From positions 923,087 through 987,086 of the forward strand of contig NZ_ATXC01000001.1 of the NCBI RefSeq assembly GCF_000421485.1: a DNA stretch of 64,000 bases, given 5' to 3'. A program made the position numbers and the translations under genes. Source of the DNA: Desulfurobacterium sp. TC5-1 (GTDB lineage: Bacteria > Aquificota > Aquificia > Desulfurobacteriales > Desulfurobacteriaceae). Below, in pieces: positions 34,997 through 44,559 of the stretch (positions are counted from its first letter, which is position 1; the number at the start of each line of letters is the position of its first letter). The notes beneath the pieces are model-generated. The model was not told where the DNA came from and made no database searches. It worked only from the letters and a program-made list of their open reading frames with translations.

Positions 34997-36148
34997 TTAC
35001 CTGAAGAAAGAGAGAAGCTTTCTAAAATCGTCTGAAGGATACGAATCCACTATCTCACCAAGAAGCGTTATCGCTAACATTGCCTCGGCAACAACCGCAG
35101 CCGCCGGAACAGCACATATATCGGAACGCTCTATAGAAGCTTCATAAGGTTCAAGGGTTTTAAGGTCAACACTCCTCAAAGGCTTGTAAAGTGTTGGAAT
35201 AGGTTTCATAGCACACCTAACAACAACCGGCTCTCCGTTTGTCATTCCACCTTCTAATCCACCTGCTCTGTTTGTTTCCCTGTAGAAACCTCTTTCCTCA
35301 GAGTAGAATATCTCATCGTGAACTTTAGAACCTGGCGTTTTAGCTCCTTCAAATCCAGAACCGATCTCAATACCCTTTATTGCCTGAATACTCATCATAG
35401 CCTGAGCTATCTTACCGTCAAGCCGCCTGTCCCACTGAACGTAAGAACCAAGACCAACAGGAACGTTCAGAGCAAAAACCTCAAAAACACCACCAAGACT
35501 TTCTCCCTTTTCTTTCATACTGTCAACATAGCGCTTAAACTCTTCTTCAATAGCTTCATCTTTTACAGGAAGCCTGAGCTCCGAATTTTCGGAATTATCA
35601 AACCGCTCCTTAAAGGAAATATCCTCATAAAGTTTCCTGTCAACCTGCTTTTCACCAATTGAAACAACGTAACTTCCTACAAAAATACCTAAATGCCTCA
35701 ATAGATTCTTACAGAGGGCACCGGCAGCCACCCTACCTGCTGTCTCTCTTGCACTTGACCGTTCAAGAACGTTCCTTATATCATCAAAACCGTACTTAAT
35801 AAAACCTGTTAAATCTGCATGCCCCGGACGGGGTCTCAAAACCTTCTTTTCTTCCGGAAGCTCTCCCGGTTCCGGTTTCATTATTTCCGTCCAGTTCTCA
35901 TAATCCCTGTTCCAAACAGCCATCAAAATAGGAGAACCAAGCGTTTTTCCAAGCCTTACACCAGATAAGAACTCAACTTTATCCTTCTCTATTTTCATTC
36001 TACCGCCACGGCCATACCCCCCCTGCCTTCTAAGAAGCTCACCGTTAATAAAATCAAAATCAACAGGAAAGTTGGCCGGAAAACCCTCTAAAAAAGCAAA
36101 AATACCTTTCCCGTGAGACTCACCCGCAGTAAAAAACCTTAAAGCCAC
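34997..36148 (-). CDS. aroC: chorismate synthase
   Basis: AroC makes chorismate from EPSP with reduced FMN, at the end of the shikimate pathway. From GTG 36148 it has 383 residues ([22 protein letters not shown]). It carries the conserved GESHG, the RPGHADLTG segment, [16 protein letters not shown] and the [12 protein letters not shown] motif near the C-terminus. The GTG start is chosen because GGGAGG lies directly upstream and the 9 residues before it are not family-like. Chorismate feeds mqnA (48.1 kb) and trpD (50.3 kb) in this same window. nfnBA lie downstream on the same strand. Confidence 0.95.
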   Translation of the reverse strand: MALRFFTAGESHGKGIFAFLEGFPANFPVDFDFINGELLRRQGGYGRGGRMKIEKDKVEFLSGVRLGKTLGSPILMAVWNRDYENWTEIMKPEPGELPEEKKVLRPRPGHADLTGFIKYGFDDIRNVLERSSARETAGRVAAGALCKNLLRHLGIFVGSYVVSIGEKQVDRKLYEDISFKERFDNSENSELRLPVKDEAIEEEFKRYVDSMKEKGESLGGVFEVFALNVPVGLGSYVQWDRRLDGKIAQAMMSIQAIKGIEIGSGFEGAKTPGSKVHDEIFYSEERGFYRETNRAGGLEGGMTNGEPVVVRCAMKPIPTLYKPLRSVDLKTLEPYEASIERSDICAVPAAAVVAEAMLAITLLGEIVDSYPSDDFRKLLSFFR

Positions 36149-36198
36149 GCTACCTCCCGCAAAAAACTTTTTCAACAGGGAATTATGCCAGATACAAC

Positions 36199-36227
36199 TT
36201 GAATTCTAAACCTCTATATCCTATCAT
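36199..36227 (+). promoter_or_regulatory. promoter of tRNA-Gly and the following genes
   Basis: TTGAAT (36199-36204), a 17-base spacer and TATCAT (36222-36227) end 20 bases before the tRNA. Confidence 0.65.
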
Positions 36228-36247
36228 TTTTAATGAAGACTTCCGTT

Positions 36248-36323
36248 GCGGGCGTAGCTCAGCTGGCAGAGCATCAGCTTCCCAAGCTGAGGGTCGCGGG
36301 TTCAAATCCCGTCGCCCGCTCCA
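36248..36323 (+). tRNA. tRNA-Gly (anticodon CCC)
   Basis: A 76-base cloverleaf. The acceptor stem GCGGGCG/CGCCCGC has discriminator T and an encoded CCA. The D arm is GCTCAGCTGGCAGAGC, the anticodon stem TCAGC/GCTGA has loop TTCCCAA (anticodon CCC), and the T arm is CGGGTTCAAATCCCG. The TonB-like gene begins 26 bp later, so the two may share a precursor transcript. Confidence 0.97.
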
Positions 36324-36349
36324 TAAAAATTTTCAGGTGGAAAATCACA

Positions 36350-37123
36350 TTGAAACAGGAAAAGTTTCTTAAGGACGAATACGCCAAATTAGATATTGTT
36401 GCCCTCGCCATTTCTATTCTTATACACGCCTCCATTTTAAGCATATTTCACATTAAAAACAGCATACTCAAAACAACAGAGTTTGAAGTTATAGACTTTA
36501 ACGCCTTCAGCCTTGACACAGAAGTCGAATCAAACCTCATAGCTTTAAAAAGTAATCCCGGCAAGTCAACCTCTCTTTCTAATGCAGACATAAGAGTTGA
36601 AATTCCCTCAGGATTGATTACAAAGAAAAACAGCAGAGGAAGTTCTAAAAACAGCTTAATCTCAAAAGTTTTAAAAAAAGGCGAAATAAAAACCACAAAT
36701 ATTTATAAAACCGGAAACAAAAATGCACCGAGTTCAGAAAGAGAAAACAGCAAATCTTTAGGAAATACCGGCTACACTTTATCCATTTCTGACAGCACAA
36801 GCGGAACAGGGAAAAATTCTTTTTCAGATCTCAAAGTGAAAGGCTCCTCTATTGCACCCTATGCGCTTATGATAAAAAAGATAATAATGAGCAACTGGAA
36901 AAACCCCTACGCCGGAACTCGAAAGGACTTAAAGGTAGAACTCTCCTTTACAATAGACAAACAGGGAAAAATGACTTCTTTCAACATTGAGAAGCTATCA
37001 ACCGACAGCCTCTTCAACGATGCTGCAATAAACGCCATTTACAACTCTGCACCATTTCCGCCAATACCCAAAAACATCCCAATAAAGAGCCTCACCTTAA
37101 AAGTAAAGTTTGAGGTTAAATAG
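36350..37123 (+). CDS. TonB-like energy transducer or periplasmic TonB-C protein
   Basis: About 257 residues from TTG 36350, which follows AGGTGG and avoids overlap with the tRNA. One N-terminal membrane helix (LDIVALAISILIHASILSIF) is followed by a long Ser/Lys/Asn-rich linker. The C-terminus (IMSNWKNPYAGTRKDLKVELSFTIDKQGKMTSFNIEKLSTDSLFNDAAINAIYNSAPFPPIP) fits the TonB/TolA C-terminal fold. The linker lacks the Pro-rich repeats of classic TonB. It would span the periplasm and contact an outer-membrane protein. No exbBD genes are adjacent, so TolA-like function is equally possible. Confidence 0.7.
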   Translation: MKQEKFLKDEYAKLDIVALAISILIHASILSIFHIKNSILKTTEFEVIDFNAFSLDTEVESNLIALKSNPGKSTSLSNADIRVEIPSGLITKKNSRGSSKNSLISKVLKKGEIKTTNIYKTGNKNAPSSERENSKSLGNTGYTLSISDSTSGTGKNSFSDLKVKGSSIAPYALMIKKIIMSNWKNPYAGTRKDLKVELSFTIDKQGKMTSFNIEKLSTDSLFNDAAINAIYNSAPFPPIPKNIPIKSLTLKVKFEVK

Positions 37124-37124
37124 T

Positions 37125-37757
37125 GTGAAGGAAACATTCATTACTTTGATTTTAAATGCATATCTCAAAACACTTAGAATAGAAATTCACCTTAAAAAGG
37201 GAGCAAGGCTCCCTTCACCTGAAAACCCGGGAATATATATGTTCTGGCATGGAAGGATGTTAATTCTCCCATTCGTATTTAAAGACAAAGGGCAACTTGT
37301 AAAAGTTCTTATAAGCCGACACCGCGACGGAGAAAAAATAGCAGGAATAATACACAAACTCGGTTTTGGAACAGTAAGAGGCTCAACAGGAATAAAAAAG
37401 GGTGGAGATAAAGCTTTTAGAAATCTCGTAAAAGCACTTCAAAACGGCTACAGCATAGCGATAACACCTGACGGACCCAGGGGACCCAGAGAAAAATTAA
37501 AAACAGGGGTGGCAAAACTTTCAATGATAACTAAAATTCCTGTATTTCCGGTAACCTTCTCGACAAATAGGGGAAAGGCTCTTGGTTCATGGGATAGATT
37601 TTTAGTACCCTACCCATTTTCAAAGTGCAAAATTGCAATCGGTGAACCGTTAATTCCAGAAACAGATGAAGATTTAAAAACTTTCGCTAATAGGTTAGAA
37701 TTAAGCTTAAAGAGTCTTACACAACAAACAGACGGAGAGATGGGATGGAAAACCTGA
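37125..37757 (+). CDS. DUF374 lysophospholipid acyltransferase-like protein
   Basis: About 210 residues. The motif FWHGRM near residue 40 replaces the HX4D box, and PDGPRGPREKLKTGV plus IPVFPVTF complete the DUF374 signature, a branch of the LpxL/acyltransferase superfamily. A role in lipid A or phospholipid acylation at the inner membrane is known for relatives, but the exact substrate is unknown. GTG 37125 is chosen because GAGG lies 7 bases upstream. It begins next to the stop of the TonB-like gene and overlaps the next gene by 13 bp, so all are in one operon. Confidence 0.75.
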   Translation: MKETFITLILNAYLKTLRIEIHLKKGARLPSPENPGIYMFWHGRMLILPFVFKDKGQLVKVLISRHRDGEKIAGIIHKLGFGTVRGSTGIKKGGDKAFRNLVKALQNGYSIAITPDGPRGPREKLKTGVAKLSMITKIPVFPVTFSTNRGKALGSWDRFLVPYPFSKCKIAIGEPLIPETDEDLKTFANRLELSLKSLTQQTDGEMGWKT

Positions 37758-38512
37758 TAGCTGTAATGAGCGATTACGGCCTTAAAGATGCCTACGTTGG
37801 AACTTTAAAGGCAACGCTTTACATGAACAATCCCGAAGCACGGGTTGTTGACATAACTCACCATATCAGACCCTTTGATTTAGTGGATGCAGCAATCAAA
37901 CTAAAGTGGTCTTACAGATACTTTCCATCAGGAACAGTTTTTCTAATAGCTGTAGATCCAGATCCTTCAGCAGAATTGATAATCATTTCAACTGAAAAAT
38001 ATTACATAGTAACACCAAACAACGGCATTCCAAGTTTAATGTTAGAGGAAGAACCTGCAGACTCTGTTTATATTATTACTGCCGATCACTACTTCATTGA
38101 AGGAAAAGGCAACTTCAGAGGAAGAAACCAGCTTGCTCCCATCGCTGCCCAGCTTGCAAAATTCCAATCGCCATTTTACCTTGGTGACCAGAAAGAACTT
38201 TCAATCATCAAAAGGTTTAGAATACCGTCTCCAAAAGAGATAGAACCCGGAAAATTTGAATGCATTATTATAGACGTGGACAGTTTTGGAAACCTAATAC
38301 TTAATATGGAATACAACGGACAACTTCCTTCGCGAATCGAAATAAACGGCGTCGAAATCACATCCTCCTCTTTAAATTTTAGGGGTAAGAAAAAAGGAGA
38401 ATTTTTCATATCAGTTAACCCGGAAGGTCACTATCAGCTGATATCCTATATGGCCTCTGCCGCAAGGCTATTAAAAGCCACAAGGGGAACCAAAGTAGTG
38501 GTGGAGTTTTAA
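37745..38512 (+). CDS. S-adenosyl-L-methionine hydroxide adenosyltransferase (DUF62)
   Basis: The 255-residue protein belongs to the DUF62/SAM hydroxide adenosyltransferase family, which hydrolyses SAM to adenosine and methionine and is related to fluorinase and chlorinase. Visible signatures are MSDYGLKDAYVGTLKATLY at the N-terminus, ITHHIRPFDLVDAA and the C-terminal VDSFGNLILNM. No halogenase insertion loop was recognised. Its physiological purpose is unclear, though disposal of damaged SAM at high temperature is a plausible inference. The ATG overlaps the previous gene, and mnmG starts on the next base after its stop. Confidence 0.82.
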   Translation: MENLIAVMSDYGLKDAYVGTLKATLYMNNPEARVVDITHHIRPFDLVDAAIKLKWSYRYFPSGTVFLIAVDPDPSAELIIISTEKYYIVTPNNGIPSLMLEEEPADSVYIITADHYFIEGKGNFRGRNQLAPIAAQLAKFQSPFYLGDQKELSIIKRFRIPSPKEIEPGKFECIIIDVDSFGNLILNMEYNGQLPSRIEINGVEITSSSLNFRGKKKGEFFISVNPEGHYQLISYMASAARLLKATRGTKVVVEF

Positions 38513-40420
38513 ATGTGGGACGGCATCTATGACGTAATAGTTGTTGGAGCCGGCCATGCAGGATGTGAAGCAGCACTTGCTGCAGCGAGAATGGGATGTA
38601 AAACCGCTCTATTCACCATAAATGTTGACAAAATAGCCGAAATGTCCTGCAATCCATCAATTGGCGGCGTGGCAAAAGGAACGGTGGTTAGAGAAATTGA
38701 TGCCCTGGGTGGCGAAATGGCAAAAAACATTGACGCCACAGGCATCCAGTTTCGAATCCTCAACAGGAAAAAAGGACCTGCTGTCAGAGCTCCAAGAGCA
38801 CAGGCAGACAAGGAAGCTTACCGTAAAAGAATGAGAATGGTTATAGAAAATACTGAAAACCTTGACATAATACAGCAAATAGTTGACGATATAATCGTTG
38901 AAAACCAGGAAGTAAAAGGTGTTTTAACACACATAGGGGCAAGATACGCAGCAAAGGCGGTAGTAGTTACAGCCGGAACGTTCCTGAAGGGAAAAATTAT
39001 CATCGGATTCGAAGAATTCGAAGGCGGCAGAATGTGGGAGCCGTCTGCCAACAAACTTTCCGATTTCTATGTAAGGCACGGCTTTCGCGTTGCAAGACTT
39101 AAAACAGGAACACCGACAAGGTTAGACGGAAGAACCATTGACTTTTCAAAAATGGAAGAGCAGCCTGGCGATGAACCACCTCCGTTTTTTTCCTACTGGA
39201 CAGAGCCAAGGGAAATCAAGCAGATACCCTGCTATATAACATATACAACACCTGAAACCCACGAAATCATAAGGAAAAACCTTCATCGTTCCCCGATGTA
39301 TGGTGAAAAAAAATTAATAACAGGAACAGGCGTTAGATACTGTCCCTCAATAGAGGATAAAATTGTAAAGTTCCCCGACAGACAGAGGCACCACGTTTTT
39401 GTGGAACCTGAAGGCAGAGATACTATAGAGTTTTATCCGAACGGAACGTCAACAAGTTTACCTTACGATGTTCAGGAAGCGATAATTCACTCAATACCGG
39501 GATTGGAAAACGCAAAAATAATAAGGCCGGCTTACGGGATTGAGTACGACTTCATAGATCCAACACACCTATATCCAACACTTGAAACAAAAATAATAAA
39601 AGGGCTTTTCAACGCAGGTCAGGTAAACGGAACAACAGGATATGAAGAGGCAGCGGGACAGGGAATCGTTGCAGGTATTAACGCAGCGCTAACTGCAAAG
39701 GAAAGTGACGAAAAATTTGTTCTTGGAAGAGACGAAGCTTACATCGGTGTTATGATAGATGACCTTGTAAACAAAGGAGTCAGAGAACCTTACAGACTCT
39801 TCACCTCAAGGGCAGAATACAGGCTTATTTTAAGGTACGACAACGCTGATCTCAGACTGGCAAAGTACGGCTACAAGTTTGGTCTAATCACAAAAGAGCA
39901 GTACGAAAAAGTAAAGAAAAAGTACGAAACTGTCAAAGTTTTCATAGAAAAATTAAAAGAGCTTAAAGTTAAACCGGAAGAAATAAACCCTATGCTTGAA
40001 AAAGAGGGAACAACACCCGTAAAAGAAACGGTCAGTTGCTACAACATTCTAAAAAGACCGGAAGTTAAACTCTCTTCCCTTCTTAAAATAGTCAACCTTC
40101 CAAAACCCTCAGAAGTAGATGAAAAAACGATAAAAGAAGCACTTGAAGAAACAGAGATAGAAATAAAGTACGAAGGCTACATAAAGAGACAACTTGAAGA
40201 TGTCAAAAAATTTAGAAAGCTGGAAAACATAAAAATACCTGAAGGCTTTGATTATGATTCTGTTCCCATATCAACGGAAGAAAAGCAAAAACTCAAGGAG
40301 GCAAAACCTCTAACACTCGGGCAGGCATCAAGACTTGAAGGTATAAGGCCTGCATCAATATCTATTCTTTCCGTTTACATAAACAGATGGAAGTCCCGTA
40401 GAGAGGGAAAAGGTGCTTGA
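38513..40420 (+). CDS. mnmG: tRNA uridine-5-carboxymethylaminomethyl synthesis enzyme MnmG (GidA)
   Basis: With MnmE it forms cmnm5U at the wobble position of several tRNAs using methylene-THF and FAD. The 635-residue length is standard. It has the FAD motif VVGAGHAGCEAALAAARMG, the CNPSIGGVAKG motif and the C-terminal helical region ending in RLEGIRPASISIL. The ATG starts one base after the DUF62 stop. It overlaps rsmG by 8 bp, repeating the common gidA-gidB arrangement. mnmE is not in the window. Confidence 0.96.
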   Translation: MWDGIYDVIVVGAGHAGCEAALAAARMGCKTALFTINVDKIAEMSCNPSIGGVAKGTVVREIDALGGEMAKNIDATGIQFRILNRKKGPAVRAPRAQADKEAYRKRMRMVIENTENLDIIQQIVDDIIVENQEVKGVLTHIGARYAAKAVVVTAGTFLKGKIIIGFEEFEGGRMWEPSANKLSDFYVRHGFRVARLKTGTPTRLDGRTIDFSKMEEQPGDEPPPFFSYWTEPREIKQIPCYITYTTPETHEIIRKNLHRSPMYGEKKLITGTGVRYCPSIEDKIVKFPDRQRHHVFVEPEGRDTIEFYPNGTSTSLPYDVQEAIIHSIPGLENAKIIRPAYGIEYDFIDPTHLYPTLETKIIKGLFNAGQVNGTTGYEEAAGQGIVAGINAALTAKESDEKFVLGRDEAYIGVMIDDLVNKGVREPYRLFTSRAEYRLILRYDNADLRLAKYGYKFGLITKEQYEKVKKKYETVKVFIEKLKELKVKPEEINPMLEKEGTTPVKETVSCYNILKRPEVKLSSLLKIVNLPKPSEVDEKTIKEALEETEIEIKYEGYIKRQLEDVKKFRKLENIKIPEGFDYDSVPISTEEKQKLKEAKPLTLGQASRLEGIRPASISILSVYINRWKSRREGKGA

Positions 40421-41042
40421 GAACCTCTGCGCCCTAAATGGCATAACCCTGCCAGATGAAGGTTTTGAAAAGCTTGAGATTTATAAATCCCTTTTAAAGA
40501 AGTGGGGAAAAAGGATAAACATCACATCTATACTTTCAGACGAAGAGATTGAGAAAAAGCACTTTTTTGATTCGTTGACAGGAATCAAAGCTTTTGAAAA
40601 AGCTGGAATTAACTTAAAAGATAAGCACGTGGCAGATGTTGGTTCAGGTGGCGGATTCCCAGGAATGGTGCTTGCCATCGCGCTTCCCGAAACAACGTTT
40701 ACTCTTGTGGAACCAAGGCACAAAAGGTGCGTTTTTTTGGAACAGGTGAAAAGGGAACTGAAAATTAACAACGTTTCAATAGAGTGCACAAGGATTGAGG
40801 AGTTAACAGATAAAAAGTTTGATATTTTAACAATGCGGGCCGTGGAAGACCCCAAAAGTGCTGTTAAAATCACAAAGCCTTTTTTAGAAAACCGTGCCGT
40901 GCTGTGTATCTACCGGGGAAAAGAGCCGTTTACAGGCGAGATTCCCGGATTTATAATTGAAAGGATAGATCTTGACCTTAAAGGAGTAAACTTTAAGAGA
41001 CACTTTCTCTTCATAAGAAAGGAGGAGCCCGTTGGAACCTGA
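40413..41042 (+). CDS. rsmG: 16S rRNA (guanine-527-N7)-methyltransferase RsmG (GidB)
   Basis: RsmG methylates G527 of 16S rRNA with SAM. The 209-residue protein has VADVGSGGGFPGMVLAIALPETTFTLVEPRHKR-type motif I and the helical start (LYKSLLKKWGKRINITSI) of the family. GTG 40413 overlaps the mnmG end. A small acetyltransferase-like gene overlaps its 3' end by 11 bp. Loss of this enzyme is known to give low-level streptomycin resistance in other bacteria. Confidence 0.93.
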   Translation: MLENLCALNGITLPDEGFEKLEIYKSLLKKWGKRINITSILSDEEIEKKHFFDSLTGIKAFEKAGINLKDKHVADVGSGGGFPGMVLAIALPETTFTLVEPRHKRCVFLEQVKRELKINNVSIECTRIEELTDKKFDILTMRAVEDPKSAVKITKPFLENRAVLCIYRGKEPFTGEIPGFIIERIDLDLKGVNFKRHFLFIRKEEPVGT

Positions 41043-41295
41043 AATTGTTGGCGAAAAAATTGTCCTCAAGTTAGGAGAAGAAGAGGCATTTGTAAAGTTT
41101 AAGATTGAACAAAACATAATAATGGTAACAACAACCTACGTCCCTGAATCCCATAGAGGAAAGGGCATTGCCGGAAAACTCAATGCAAAATTGGTAGAAA
41201 TGGCTAAGGAAAAGAGAATGAAAATCTACCCGCTCTGCGAATACACAAGAAAATACCTTGAACGCAAACAGCTACACGAGCTGATTTATGAATAA
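41032..41295 (+). CDS. small GNAT-type N-acetyltransferase (YjdJ-like)
   Basis: The 87-residue protein fits the short Gcn5-related family represented by YjdJ and human GNAT domain-containing protein 1. The acetyl-CoA loop is STYVPESHRGKGIAGKLNAKLVEMA-like (residues about 35-58), followed by YPLCEYTRKYLER. Such mini-GNATs lack the N-terminal part of full enzymes, and their substrates are mostly unknown. TTG 41032 follows AAAGGAGG and overlaps rsmG. It ends the mnmG transcript group before the efflux operon. Confidence 0.75.
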   Translation: MEPEIVGEKIVLKLGEEEAFVKFKIEQNIIMVTTTYVPESHRGKGIAGKLNAKLVEMAKEKRMKIYPLCEYTRKYLERKQLHELIYE

Positions 41296-41389
41296 AACGC
41301 AAACAACAATCATTTGCACTTGACTATTAAAGAGAAATGTATTAGTTTGATACACAACTGAACGAAGATTCACAGGATAAGGTGAAGAG

Positions 41390-42631
41390 ATGAAAAGGAC
41401 GATAGCACTGCTGCTTCTTTTAACGGCAAACGGCTACAGCATGACCATAGGAGAGCTTAAAGAGGCTCTCAAGAATAACAACCTCGAAGTTAAACAGTCC
41501 ATAAAAAGCCTTGAATCAGCGCAGTTCCAGAAAAGAGCAGACCTAAAAAAATTCTTTCCTGTTTTCAACATTCAGGCTTCAGCCTCAAGGTTTTATCCGT
41601 ACACAACCACAACGGGGAAAGCGTGGGAAAACGACTACAACGCCGGAATAACAGCAACGGCAAACATCTGGAACTTTCAGACAAGGACAAAGGTAAAAAT
41701 TGACACGGCTCAGATAGAAAGCCAGAAATTAGCAATAGATAAAACATTTGAAGACATATACCTTCAAGGAATAAGCTACCTGTTGCAATTAAAAGGAGCA
41801 GAAAAGAAGATAGCGTTAAGAAAAAAAGAGCTTGAAAACGCCAAAAAAATATACAGGGTAGCCAGGTCAAGGTACGACCAGGGACTTGTGCTTATAACGG
41901 ACGTCTTAAAAGCCCGTGCAAACGTGGAAAAGGCAAAAAGCACACTGATCGCCGCAGAAAGTGAAAAGGAAAAGATAGAAACGGCACTGCAGAGCCTTTT
42001 AAATACCGACAGGAACATAACAGCTGACGTAAAACTTTCTGACAACCTGACAGTCCCTTCCGTAAAGGAACTTGTTGAAAATGCAGTAGAAACCAGAAAA
42101 GAGATAGCAATTCAGAAACTGAAGATAAAAACCGCTGAACTGTCAGTTCAATCTGTAAAAGACGGCAACAAACCTTCTGTAACTGTTTCAGCATCGTACT
42201 TTAGAGAGAGTCACGACCTGTCATTTGAAAATGAAAACTACAACTTTCAGGTAAGCCTTAACTGGAGGATATTTGACTCATTCCAAACAAAATACGCAGC
42301 GCTATCTGCCGAAAAAGAGAAAGAGATGGCAGAAATTGAACTTGCAAAACTTAAAAATCAGATTAAAAAAGAGGTTTTAGATAGTTATACCGACTTCAAA
42401 ACGGCAAAGGCAAACCTTGAAAATGCCAGAAGTTACCTGAGGTTTGCTCAAAAAACCTACGAGAGAACACTAAATGAATATGAACTGGGCGTTTCTGACC
42501 TTGTATCTCTGCTTTCGGCCTACAACGAATACACAAATGCTGAAGAAAACTTTACCGATAATCTGGTTAACCTTAATATAGCTTACTACAAACTACTTAA
42601 AAGCGCTGGAATGCTTGGAGGATCAAAGTGA
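41390..42631 (+). CDS. TolC-family outer-membrane efflux protein
   Basis: The 413-residue protein has a signal peptide (MKRTIALLLLLTANGYS) and two repeats of long amphipathic helices with short beta segments (for example NAGITATANIW and NFQVSLNWRIFDSF). This is the TolC/OEP trimeric barrel-tunnel plan. It provides the outer-membrane exit for the MacA/MacB pump encoded next. The start follows an AAGGTGAAG site. Its stop overlaps the membrane-fusion gene (ATGA-like 4 bp overlap), so assembly partners are made together. Substrate is unknown. Confidence 0.88.
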   Translation: MKRTIALLLLLTANGYSMTIGELKEALKNNNLEVKQSIKSLESAQFQKRADLKKFFPVFNIQASASRFYPYTTTTGKAWENDYNAGITATANIWNFQTRTKVKIDTAQIESQKLAIDKTFEDIYLQGISYLLQLKGAEKKIALRKKELENAKKIYRVARSRYDQGLVLITDVLKARANVEKAKSTLIAAESEKEKIETALQSLLNTDRNITADVKLSDNLTVPSVKELVENAVETRKEIAIQKLKIKTAELSVQSVKDGNKPSVTVSASYFRESHDLSFENENYNFQVSLNWRIFDSFQTKYAALSAEKEKEMAEIELAKLKNQIKKEVLDSYTDFKTAKANLENARSYLRFAQKTYERTLNEYELGVSDLVSLLSAYNEYTNAEENFTDNLVNLNIAYYKLLKSAGMLGGSK

Positions 42632-43869
42632 AAAAGATAATAGCCCTGATAGGAATAATCATACTGATAGCCGGAGGCGTGTTTATCGCTAAAAGGGGAA
42701 AGAGCAAGGAATTAATCCCTGTAAAAACGGCAAAGGTAAAGAGGGGAATGGTAAAAAATGTAGTTGAAGCGTCCGGAATGATGAAACCTCAGGTGGGTGC
42801 AAAGGTAAAGGTTGGAGCAAGAATATCCGGTACTGTTTTAAAAGAGAATGTAAAGGTTGGCGACTTTGTTAAAAAAGGTGATCTTATAGCCGTAATAGAC
42901 AACAGAGAACTAAGAGAAAACTTAAAAATAGCAGAAGCAAACCTGAAAGAAATAGAAAAGAACTATCCTAAGAGAATAAAAACACAGGAGCTTGCCGTTA
43001 AAAGTGCAGAAGCAAACCTGAAATCTGCAGAACTTAAACTTAAAACGGAAAGGGCAAACTACAACCTCAAAAAGTGGGAGTTCGAAAGGCAGGAAAACCT
43101 TTACAAAACAGGCTACACAACAGAAAACGCCTACAGACAGGCAAAGGCAGCTTACGAAAATGCCAAAAACAGCTTAAAAGCGGCAGAGGAAGCCGTAAAA
43201 CAGGCGAAGCTTGCACTTGAAAAAGAGAAAGAAGCACTCTCACAGCTTAAAACAGAGTTTAAGGAAAAACTCAAGCAGGCAAAAGCCCAGTATGAACAGG
43301 CAAAAATCAGGTTCTCCTACTCATACATCTATGCACCTAAATCCGGTGTTATCTCCTACGTTTCAACACAGGAAGGAGAAACCGTGGTAGCAGGATTGAA
43401 CGCACCTGAATTTGTAACGATTCTCGTTCCTGATAAGCTTGAAAACTGGATATACGTAGATGAAACAGAGATCGGAAAGATAAAGAAAGGACAGAAAGTT
43501 CAATTCACCGTTGATACGTACAGAAACAAAACCTTTGAAGGAAAAGTCGTTGAAATATATCCGGAACCAAAAGTTCTTAACAATGTCGTTTACTACATCG
43601 TCGTTGCAAGAGGATTTAAGAAGGCAGCTCTTCTTAAACCTGACATGACAACCCATAACGAAATTATTATAGGTATCAAGAAAAATGTGCTGGTTGTTCC
43701 AAACAGTGCCGTTAAATGGAAAAAAGGGAAGTACGTGGTTTACAAGGTTGTTAACGGAAAAGTGAAAGAAGTTCCTGTTGAAGTGGGCTGGTCTGACGAC
43801 AAGTACATGGAAATTGTCAAAGGTCTCAAAGAGGGCGATACCATAGCACTCAAGGTAAAGGTGAAGTAA
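42628..43869 (+). CDS. MacA-like periplasmic membrane-fusion protein
   Basis: 413 residues. One N-terminal membrane helix (IIALIGIIILIAGGVFIA) is followed by a lipoyl-like domain (GARISGTVLKENVKVGDFVKKGDLIAVID), a long coiled coil of about 120 residues rich in Lys, Ala and Glu, then the beta-barrel and membrane-proximal domains. This is the HlyD/MacA adaptor plan linking an ABC pump to TolC. The coiled coil is Lys-rich, as expected for a thermophile. It overlaps tolC by 4 bp, and the ATPase gene starts one base after its stop. Confidence 0.88.
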   Translation: MKKIIALIGIIILIAGGVFIAKRGKSKELIPVKTAKVKRGMVKNVVEASGMMKPQVGAKVKVGARISGTVLKENVKVGDFVKKGDLIAVIDNRELRENLKIAEANLKEIEKNYPKRIKTQELAVKSAEANLKSAELKLKTERANYNLKKWEFERQENLYKTGYTTENAYRQAKAAYENAKNSLKAAEEAVKQAKLALEKEKEALSQLKTEFKEKLKQAKAQYEQAKIRFSYSYIYAPKSGVISYVSTQEGETVVAGLNAPEFVTILVPDKLENWIYVDETEIGKIKKGQKVQFTVDTYRNKTFEGKVVEIYPEPKVLNNVVYYIVVARGFKKAALLKPDMTTHNEIIIGIKKNVLVVPNSAVKWKKGKYVVYKVVNGKVKEVPVEVGWSDDKYMEIVKGLKEGDTIALKVKVK

Positions 43870-44559
43870 ATGGAACTTATAAGGCTTGAAAACATAACAA
43901 AAACTTTCTATCAGGGAGACATAGAAACAAAGGTCCTAAAAGGAATAAACCTGACCATAAACGAAGGTGACTTTGTTGCCATAATGGGTCCTTCCGGTTC
44001 TGGAAAATCAACCCTTATGTACATAATAGGTTTCCTTGACAAACCTACCAGTGGTAAATACTACTTCCGGGGCGAAGACGTATCATCGTTTGATGACGAC
44101 AGAATATCAAGGTTAAGAGGAAGACACATAGGATTTGTTTTCCAGTCTTTCTATCTTGTTCCATACCTGAGTGTAAGAGACAATGTCCTTTTACCAACAA
44201 TTTACCTCAAAGGTAGTGAAAAAAAAGAAGTATTTAAAGATACAACACCTGAAAAGAAGGCAGAGGAGATACTGACGCGCCTTGGCCTAAAGGAGAGAAT
44301 ACCCTTTAGACCGGACCAGCTTTCCGGCGGGCAGAAACAGAGAGTTGCAATAGCAAGAGCTCTTATAAACTCTCCATCTCTCATCATAGCCGACGAACCG
44401 ACAGGTGCACTTGACCAGGCTTCCGGAAAAGCGGTTATGGAAATATTTACGGAACTTAACAGAGAGGGGAAAACAATACTTATCGTTACCCACGACCCTG
44501 AAGTTGCCCGTTACGCAAAGAGAATTGTCAGAATAAAAGATGGAGTGATTGAAGAGTGA
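43870..44559 (+). CDS. MacB/LolD-type ABC transporter ATPase
   Basis: The 229-residue protein has Walker A (GPSGSGKST) near residue 40, the Q-loop GFVFQSFYLVPYL, the signature LSGGQKQRVAIARAL, Walker B LIIADEPTGALD and the H-loop VTHDPEVA. These place it in the MacB/LolD/FtsE group, which powers mechanotransmission pumps. In E. coli MacB the ATPase is fused to the permease, while here it is a separate gene. A short insertion (GSEKKEVFKDTTPEKKAEEIL) follows the Q-loop region. It overlaps the first permease gene by 4 bp. Confidence 0.9.
   Translation: MELIRLENITKTFYQGDIETKVLKGINLTINEGDFVAIMGPSGSGKSTLMYIIGFLDKPTSGKYYFRGEDVSSFDDDRISRLRGRHIGFVFQSFYLVPYLSVRDNVLLPTIYLKGSEKKEVFKDTTPEKKAEEILTRLGLKERIPFRPDQLSGGQKQRVAIARALINSPSLIIADEPTGALDQASGKAVMEIFTELNREGKTILIVTHDPEVARYAKRIVRIKDGVIEE

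Noticed and set aside
36233-36349. N-terminal extension of the TonB-like frame through the tRNA gene
   Set aside because: The bases encode a complete tRNA-Gly; the extension's residues are a translation of the tRNA. The TTG at 36350 with AGGTGG upstream is the better start.
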